From Pseudonocardia acidicola (GTDB lineage: Bacteria; Actinomycetota; Actinomycetes; Mycobacteriales; Pseudonocardiaceae): DNA of 64,000 nucleotides. Made by a program: the position numbers and the translations under genes. This document shows positions 59,169-64,000 of this stretch, in pieces. Position 1 is the stretch's first letter; the number at the start of each line of letters is the position of its first letter. The DNA lies in the NCBI RefSeq assembly GCF_012911935.1, contig NZ_JAAXLA010000011.1, positions 1 through 64,000 on the forward strand, written 5' to 3'. The notes under the pieces were generated by a model. It ran no database searches. It was given only the letters and a program-made list of their open reading frames with translations, and was not told the DNA's origin.

Positions 59169-60115
59169 CAGACGATCCCGTCTGCGACGTCAGTACAGCC
59201 GGCCACCGAGCGCAGGAAGCCGCCGACCACCTCGAGGAACTCGGCCGGCTTCTCGAACTGCGGCCAGTGCCCGGCGTCCTCCATGAGGTAGAAGGAGGCG
59301 CCGGGGATGATGCGGCTGGCCGCCTCCCCCACCTGCCACGGCATCGTGGGGTTCTGCCGGGTCCACAGCACCAGCGTCGGACTCGAGATGCGGGCCAGTC
59401 GTTCGGCGGTGAGCAATTCATCGGGCCGTGGGTGGGCAGTGAACGCCTCCACGAGCCGACCTGCAACGGTGGCGAAGTCGGGTCGCGTGTAGATGTGCAA
59501 CCGGGTCTCCACCAGCTCCTGGGTCACGACGGTGGGGTCATGCATCAGCCACTCCAGCCGGGTGCGCACCTTGTCCCGGGTCGGCTCGTCCAGGGCCTTC
59601 CTGGTCGCGTCCCCCACCTTTCGGCCCACCCGGGCGGTGAGGTCGGCGCCGTCCTCGGTCAGTTCCAGCCCGGCTCCGGTCGCGCTGACCAGCGAGGCGA
59701 CCCGGTCAGGGTGGTGGATGGCGAGCCACGCGGCCACCCAACCCCCGAGGGACTGGCCGACCAGGTGAGCCCGGCGAGCGCCGATGGTGTCCAGGAATCC
59801 GAGCACGTGTTGCCCGAGCGCCTGGACCGAGTAGTCGAGGGCCGGCTTGGCGGTGAAGCCGTGCCCGAGCATGTCCAGGGCGTGCACGCGGAAGCCCTGG
59901 GCAAGGGGTGTCACCGTGCGTACCCACGTCTCGGCGTGCCCGCTGATGCCGTGCAGCAGGACCACCGGCTCGCCGGCCCCTGCCTCGATGCTGCGTGTGA
60001 GGTGACCACCCGCGTCCCGGAAGCGGACCTCGGCACCGAGCAGGTCGAGCCAGAACGAGCGCGTCGGTTCGGCGCCGGGTCCCGCTGCCCTCTGACGGAC
60101 GTCCTCGACTGTCAT
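59168..60115 (-). CDS. Alpha/beta hydrolase, ring-fission product hydrolase type
   Basis: The ATG at 60115 follows GGAGAGAGAG; 315 residues. Motifs: oxyanion VVLLHGISGHAETWVRTV, nucleophile HLVGQSLGGWVAAWLAI (Ser in GQSLGG), acid LVLWTRQNPTMPWQ and histidine EDAGHWPQFEKPAEF. It resembles C-C bond hydrolases of aromatic meta-cleavage. Coupling to the LigB-like subunit supports action on the ring-fission product. Confidence 0.85.
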   Translation of the reverse strand: MTVEDVRQRAAGPGAEPTRSFWLDLLGAEVRFRDAGGHLTRSIEAGAGEPVVLLHGISGHAETWVRTVTPLAQGFRVHALDMLGHGFTAKPALDYSVQALGQHVLGFLDTIGARRAHLVGQSLGGWVAAWLAIHHPDRVASLVSATGAGLELTEDGADLTARVGRKVGDATRKALDEPTRDKVRTRLEWLMHDPTVVTQELVETRLHIYTRPDFATVAGRLVEAFTAHPRPDELLTAERLARISSPTLVLWTRQNPTMPWQVGEAASRIIPGASFYLMEDAGHWPQFEKPAEFLEVVGGFLRSVAGCTDVADGIV

Positions 60116-60349
60116 GGACTCTCTCTCCGATGTAGTGACATCAGTGCCGGCCCGACTCTCCAGCCGTAGCGCATCGAGGTCCGCCTCATGGTCGGTGCGC
60201 AGGCTCCGGGCGGCCATCGCAGATCCGCCGGGCCGGCACAGGCGGGGGAAATCTCCGCCCGACGCGGTCCCGGCCCAGATCAGGTGGGCGGACTCGCGGC
60301 GACAGGAGATCCACGTACCCTCTCCGGATATTCCTCGGCCAAGGTCCGG

Positions 60350-61438
60350 TCATTGAGTAGGGCCGCCCGCCCAGTTCTCCTGCGAGCCGAGATTCGCCAT
60401 AGCAGCCGCATAGAGTGCGCCTTGGGCGTCGAACGGTAGGTGCGGAACGCCGGCTCGCTCGTACTTCGGCATCGCCGCCTCGAGCCGGCTGTACATCTCT
60501 TCCATGTCCGACGGCAGCTCGTGGTCCAGCCAGGCGGCGTAGTCGCCGTAACCGTGGTCGTAGTTCCACTCAGGCACGTAGTACAGCCGACCGGCTGCTC
60601 CGCGACCATCCTGAGCAGAGAGGAACAGCGTGATCGGCAACAGGTGCTCGGCGATAGCCGGCCGCATGAAGTAGACGACGCCGATCTCGTTGAACGCGCG
60701 AGCCGTGGCGTCGAACCACGATGTCCGGGTATGCCCTGGCATGATCGCGTTGACCGCGACACCGTCGCTCCGCACCTCTTCACCGAGGTAGAAGGTGAGC
60801 GCGGTAACGGCCGCCTTGGTCGCCTGGTACGGCATCTCCACTGTCCACGGGCGCAGGCCGTGGTAGCCGCCTCCCGCGGCGACGGGGAGGACGCCGCTGC
60901 TGACGACGTTGATGATGCTGCCGCGTCCTCTTTCCCGCATCGGCTGGATGAACCGGCGGATGACCTTCAGAGTGCCGAAGACGTTGACGCCGAACATCGC
61001 TTCCCAGTCCTGGTCTGTCGTGTCCAGGGTGTTGCGGTGCCCGGTCGGGTAGAAGAGCGTCTCGGAGACCAGCGCGGCGTTGTTGATCAGGACGTCGACG
61101 GTCCCGAACCGGTCCATCACCGCGGCGAATGCAGCGTCGAGCTGGCTGTCGTCGGTGATGTCCACCTCGACGGCCAGCCCCTGCTCGGCTTCGAGCTGCT
61201 TGCGGAGGTCCTCGGCCCCGTCCCAGCTCTTGTCGGCGGCGACGACCTTCGCGCCGGCACGCATCAACCCTTCGGATATCGACCGGCCGATCCCGCGGGC
61301 ACCGCCGGTGACGACCGCCACGCGGCCCTCGAGTTCACCCTGCCACTCGCGCAGCGCCCGCTCCACCATCTGGTTCTGCCTTGCCCTGACCGCGACTGCG
61401 CTCGAGTTCTCCGCGTTCCCCACCTCGTCCATCGCCAT
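60350..61438 (-). CDS. Short-chain dehydrogenase/reductase, probable diol dehydrogenase
   Basis: I choose the ATG at 61438, which has GGGAG upstream; an ATG at 61519 would lie beside the operator. The 362-residue protein has the NAD motif VAVVTGGARGIGRSISEGL, the structural INNAALVSE and the active-site MPYQATKAAV (Y-x3-K). It is longer than the common 250-280 because of a C-terminal extension (about 290-362, YGDYAAWLDHELPSDMEEMY). With a Rieske dioxygenase at 63 kb it most likely oxidises the cis-dihydrodiol, by context. Confidence 0.85.
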   Translation of the reverse strand: MAMDEVGNAENSSAVAVRARQNQMVERALREWQGELEGRVAVVTGGARGIGRSISEGLMRAGAKVVAADKSWDGAEDLRKQLEAEQGLAVEVDITDDSQLDAAFAAVMDRFGTVDVLINNAALVSETLFYPTGHRNTLDTTDQDWEAMFGVNVFGTLKVIRRFIQPMRERGRGSIINVVSSGVLPVAAGGGYHGLRPWTVEMPYQATKAAVTALTFYLGEEVRSDGVAVNAIMPGHTRTSWFDATARAFNEIGVVYFMRPAIAEHLLPITLFLSAQDGRGAAGRLYYVPEWNYDHGYGDYAAWLDHELPSDMEEMYSRLEAAMPKYERAGVPHLPFDAQGALYAAAMANLGSQENWAGGPTQ

Positions 61439-61547
61439 ACTCGCTCCCAATCCGAAGGATCCCGCTCCGGCGAGTACGAGCCGGTTCAGATACGGCGGTC
61501 TCTCCGGGGTGAGGCTCATGGAACGCTATGGCGGCGATCACACGCGC

Positions 61548-61578
61548 GTCTATAGAATAGATTGGATTCCATCTATTC
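61548..61578. promoter_or_regulatory. LysR operator candidate, copy 1
   Basis: GTCTATAGAAT begins this site, followed by an inverted pair GAATAGAT (61555-61562) and ATCTATTC (61571-61578). It lies between the divergent SDR and LysR genes. The reverse complement of the site matches 62833-62863 at 23 of 31 positions, and similarity continues leftward for about 30 more bases. A LysR protein encoded next to it is the obvious binder. Confidence 0.75.
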
Positions 61579-61591
61579 AGCGGGAGTATTA

Positions 61592-62479
61592 GTGGAGCTT
61601 CGCCAACTGCGTTACTTCGCTGAGGTGGCCCATGTCGGCTCGTTCCTGGGTGCGGCCCATCAGCTCGACGTGGCCCAGCCGTCGCTATGGCGGCAGGTCA
61701 AGGCGCTAGAGGCGGAGTTGGGCGTGACACTCTTCGAGCGCTCCGGGCGGGGGGTGAAGATCACCAGCGCAGGTTCGCAACTGCTCCCCCGCGCCGATCA
61801 GCTGCTTGCACAGGCGGAGGCGATCCGAGTGCTGAGCAGCGAGCTGACACAGGGTCGCGCCGGTGTGGTGACGGTCGCCTGCGCCTACCCCCACGTACCC
61901 CGCTTCCTCGCGCCACTCATCGGTCGCTTCCGCGAGACGCATCCGGGTGTCCACGTCGCCGTGCACGAATCAGCCGGGCTGCCGCCCGTGGAGCAGGTCC
62001 TCTCCGGCGACGTCGATTTCGTAACCGCCCTGCCGCGAACCGATGAAGGACTGGCCGGTGGGCGACTGGGGGACGCGGGGATCGTCGTCGTCACCTCCGA
62101 GGATCACCCCTGGCGGCACCGGACTCAGATCCCGGTGTCGGACCTGGCAGGAGTGCCGGTCATCATCGGCGGGCCCCTCAGCCTGACCCGACGCCTGCTG
62201 GAGCCCGCCCTGCGGGCCAGCGGATTCACGCTGAACATCGCCCTCGAATCGGGGAACACCACCACGCTCATCGCGATGGCGCGCGCTGGCCTGGGAGTCG
62301 CCGTCCTGGCCGACGACAACCTCGCTGGGGACCCGGTCGCGACCTGGCCGGTCCTCGTGGACGAGCGCTACCCCATGACCACCCCGATCTGGATCTACTG
62401 GGCCCGGGGTCGGTCCCTCGCTCCCCCGGTCCGGGCCTTCGTTCGCCACGTTCAGGGCGCAGAGATCTGCGAGGACTGA
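61592..62479 (+). CDS. LysR-family transcriptional regulator
   Basis: I choose the GTG at 61592 with GGGAG upstream; the ATG at 61562 would fall inside the operator. The 295 residues start with the LysR helix-turn-helix ELRQLRYFAEVAHVGSFLGA, then VAQPSLWRQVKALEAELGVT and LFERSGRGVKIT. The effector domain has normal length. It sits between the SDR and the Rieske dioxygenase genes, with one copy of a shared motif before each, so it probably controls the whole third catabolic unit. Confidence 0.9.
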   Translation: MELRQLRYFAEVAHVGSFLGAAHQLDVAQPSLWRQVKALEAELGVTLFERSGRGVKITSAGSQLLPRADQLLAQAEAIRVLSSELTQGRAGVVTVACAYPHVPRFLAPLIGRFRETHPGVHVAVHESAGLPPVEQVLSGDVDFVTALPRTDEGLAGGRLGDAGIVVVTSEDHPWRHRTQIPVSDLAGVPVIIGGPLSLTRRLLEPALRASGFTLNIALESGNTTTLIAMARAGLGVAVLADDNLAGDPVATWPVLVDERYPMTTPIWIYWARGRSLAPPVRAFVRHVQGAEICED

Positions 62480-63000
62480 GACCCGACGTCGCCGACCTGC
62501 AGCACCCGAAGAGCCGGCGGGTCTGCTCTCGAACCCGTCGAGCGGCCACGCCCGGCGGTACCTCATGTGAGGTGAGCCGGGAGCCCGGCCATCCCGCCCG
62601 CATCGGTGTGGCTCCGCCGACGGCCTTCGATTCACCTCACGCCAGCGGAGGCGGCGCTCGGCCAGGGCGAGCCTGGCCGGGAGGGCGCCGGACTCGGGTG
62701 ACGACCCAGCCTCGGATGTGCAGCCCAGTCACTGACGCCGTCGACGTGGCCGGCCTGCTCGGTCTCCGGCGCAGACGACACCCCGCCCCCTGATGTGGCA
62801 GGTCCGAACTGTGAGCGAGCAATGCTGAAACTGGATAATTTCAATCCGAATTATTCTATAGACATGAGTGTGACCGCCGCCATAACGTCCTGCTGCACAC
62901 CGCACGACGGCGCTCTGCGGCTGGTATGGGCCCACGACTTTGTCCGGCGACGTCACCTACGCACAGGAGCGCAGACCCGGGACCAGGCGCCGACCGACTG
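62480..63000 (+). promoter_or_regulatory. 520-bp spacer before the Rieske dioxygenase; promoter region
   Basis: No convincing gene is present. The left part is ordinary GC-rich sequence; the right part (62825-62895) is AT-richer and carries the second copy of the LysR-type motif. A leader of some 200 bases between that motif and the oxygenase start is unusually long. Short ORFs overlapping this spacer on both strands look like shadows. Confidence 0.6.
62833..62863. promoter_or_regulatory. LysR operator candidate, copy 2
   Basis: The sequence ends ATTCTATAGAC at 62853-62863, an 11-bp exact reverse complement of 61548-61558. Further bases (to about 62891, GTGTGACCGCCGCCATAACG) match the reverse complement of the SDR leader (GTGTGATCGCCGCCATAGCG). 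This duplicated promoter faces the Rieske dioxygenase gene. Confidence 0.75.
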
Positions 63001-63084
63001 ATGAAGGGCAGCAACTCAGCACAGCCCTACAACTACTTCGAGCAGCGGTACGTCCGCATTCTCAACGAGAGGAAGCCATCGTGA
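63001..63084 (+). CDS. Possible 27-residue leader ORF
   Basis: An ATG at 63001 opens a short frame ending NYFEQRYVRILNERKPS and a TGA at 63082-63084, which overlaps the GTG of the dioxygenase gene (GTGA). No ribosome site is clear in front. It may be a leader peptide giving translational coupling, the relic of a longer start of the dioxygenase operon, or chance. Confidence 0.35.
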   Translation: MKGSNSAQPYNYFEQRYVRILNERKPS

Positions 63085-64000
63085 CGAGCGTCGGTGAGCT
63101 GCGGGGGTTAGTGGACTGGCAGAACGGCCTTGTCGCGCCCGCGATCCACTTCGATGAAGACCTGTACCGCCTCGAAGCAGACCGCGTCTTCAGCCGAGCC
63201 TGGCTGGTGGTCGGTCACGAGGACATGGTCCGCAAGCCCGGGGACTACATCACGAACTACATGGGCGAGGTGCCCGTCATCGTGGTACGGGACGCCGCGG
63301 GACAGATCCGTGTGCTGGTGAACAAGTGCGCACACCGCGGTAACCAGGTGTGCCTGTTCGACCGCGGCAACGTCAAGGGGTTCACCTGCTCTTACCACGG
63401 GTGGAGCTTCGGGCTCGACGGAACGCTGACCGGTGCACCGATGGAGCAGATGCTCTACCGGGGGCAGCTGGACAAGACGGCCTGGGGCCTGGAGGAGGCC
63501 GCCAAGATTGCGAACTTCCACGGGTTGCTCCTCGCCTCCTTCGACCCCGACGCTCCCGAGCTGCACGAGTGGCTCGGCGAGGACGTGCGCTGGTGGCTGG
63601 AGAACTTCGTTCTCGGCACCCCTCTCGGAGGGCTGGAGGCGTTGCCCGGATGGCACCGGTATCGCTCACCCGGGAACTGGAAGCTCATTTCCGAGAACTT
63701 CATCGGCGACGACTACCACGTGTACTCCGCGACGCATGTCGCGTGGCTGGGGATCATGCAGGAGTTCAAGGAGAAGGGCATCACGATCCCGATCACCAGT
63801 TACCCCGGTTACGCGGAGCCGCCGATGTACGAGGCCAGCAGCGGCTACGGCCGGGGCTGCCCGATGGGCATGGGCATGGTTCTCGCCGACAACGACTCGA
63901 TGTACCACCGCGATCTCGCCGAGGCCAAGGAACTCGGCCCGGAGGCGGTCGAGTGGGTGGAGTACCGGCAGCAGAAGCTCCTCGAGGTGGTCAAGGACCG
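63081..64000 (+). CDS. Ring-hydroxylating Rieske dioxygenase, alpha subunit (partial)
   Basis: GTG start after AGGAAG; the gene runs past the window end, with 306 residues visible. The Rieske ligands are Cys83, His85, Cys103 and His106 (CAHRGNQ ... CSYHGW). The mononuclear iron motif SENFIGDDYHVYSATH is of the classical naphthalene/biphenyl dioxygenase type, which usually has a beta subunit encoded next. It should insert O2 into an aromatic ring to give a cis-diol for the SDR at 60.4-61.4 kb. The beta subunit and electron carriers presumably lie outside. Confidence 0.9.
   Translation, partial: MTSVGELRGLVDWQNGLVAPAIHFDEDLYRLEADRVFSRAWLVVGHEDMVRKPGDYITNYMGEVPVIVVRDAAGQIRVLVNKCAHRGNQVCLFDRGNVKGFTCSYHGWSFGLDGTLTGAPMEQMLYRGQLDKTAWGLEEAAKIANFHGLLLASFDPDAPELHEWLGEDVRWWLENFVLGTPLGGLEALPGWHRYRSPGNWKLISENFIGDDYHVYSATHVAWLGIMQEFKEKGITIPITSYPGYAEPPMYEASSGYGRGCPMGMGMVLADNDSMYHRDLAEAKELGPEAVEWVEYRQQKLLEVVKD

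Noticed and set aside
62729-62956. Minus-strand ORF whose peptide RYGGGHTHVYRI resembles RYGGDHTRVYRI encoded near 61530
   Set aside because: The peptide likeness only reflects the duplicated promoter DNA; neither ORF looks like a real gene.
1-64000. tRNA or rRNA genes, including a tRNA attachment site for an integrative element
   Set aside because: No cloverleaf-like sequence or CCA-type 3' end was noticed by eye; a covariance search would be needed to exclude them.

Overview
The window is high-GC DNA with many GTG starts and 1-4 bp start/stop overlaps. Its gene content fits a Pseudonocardia-like actinomycete: a MobF relaxase, XRE-DUF5753/DUF6879 pairs, NERD proteins and many Rieske oxygenases. 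The genus is inferred from gene style only. Conjugation genes mixed with catabolic cassettes and broken genes suggest a plasmid or an integrated conjugative element with accessory cargo.

Region 1 (1-16.7 kb) is the left half of a mobile element: the end of a primase-like protein, a triple helix-turn-helix protein with an internal repeat, a possible PD-(D/E)XK protein, a lipoprotein, a NERD-domain protein and a 1516-residue TrwC-type relaxase-helicase. A tungstate/molybdate ABC importer (5.3-8.2 kb) and a scrapyard of gene remnants (frameshifted SnoaL-like gene, aldo/keto reductase, FAD monooxygenase, IS110 transposase) interrupt it.

Region 2 (17-30.7 kb) is metabolic cargo: an SMR exporter, a zinc alcohol dehydrogenase, an NCS1 transporter, a ferredoxin, a NuoF-like flavoprotein, a small unknown protein and a Rieske oxygenase, all on the minus strand, with a LuxR-type regulator upstream. 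A SUKH protein, a TetR regulator, a fused indolepyruvate ferredoxin oxidoreductase and its divergent Lrp regulator follow.

Region 3 (30.7-39.4 kb) starts with rearrangement debris (MFS tail, Cas3 HD fragment, DNA ligase scrap). It continues with the other conjugation block (VirD4/TraG-like coupling protein, a membrane partner and small zinc-binding proteins), a DUF6879/XRE pair, and one ORF stitched from an amidase, a TetR protein and an ISAs1 transposase.

Region 4 (39.7-64 kb) is a large aromatic or heteroaromatic catabolic region. An ABC importer, bicupin, EutA-like protein, DMT transporter, dihydroxyphthalate-decarboxylase-like protein, amidohydrolase, MarR regulator, LigB-type dioxygenase, alpha/beta hydrolase, phthalate-type Rieske oxygenase, zinc ribbon and Gfo/Idh oxidoreductase form one set. 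A RutA-like flavin monooxygenase, FMN reductase and hydrolase under an AraC regulator form a second. A LigA/LigB-like dioxygenase, hydrolase, SDR, LysR regulator and ring-hydroxylating Rieske alpha subunit (cut by the window end) form a third, which reads as hydroxylation, dehydrogenation, ring cleavage and hydrolysis. Near-identical promoter motifs link the units within the first and third sets. No T4SS channel ATPase, tRNA, rRNA or CRISPR array was seen.
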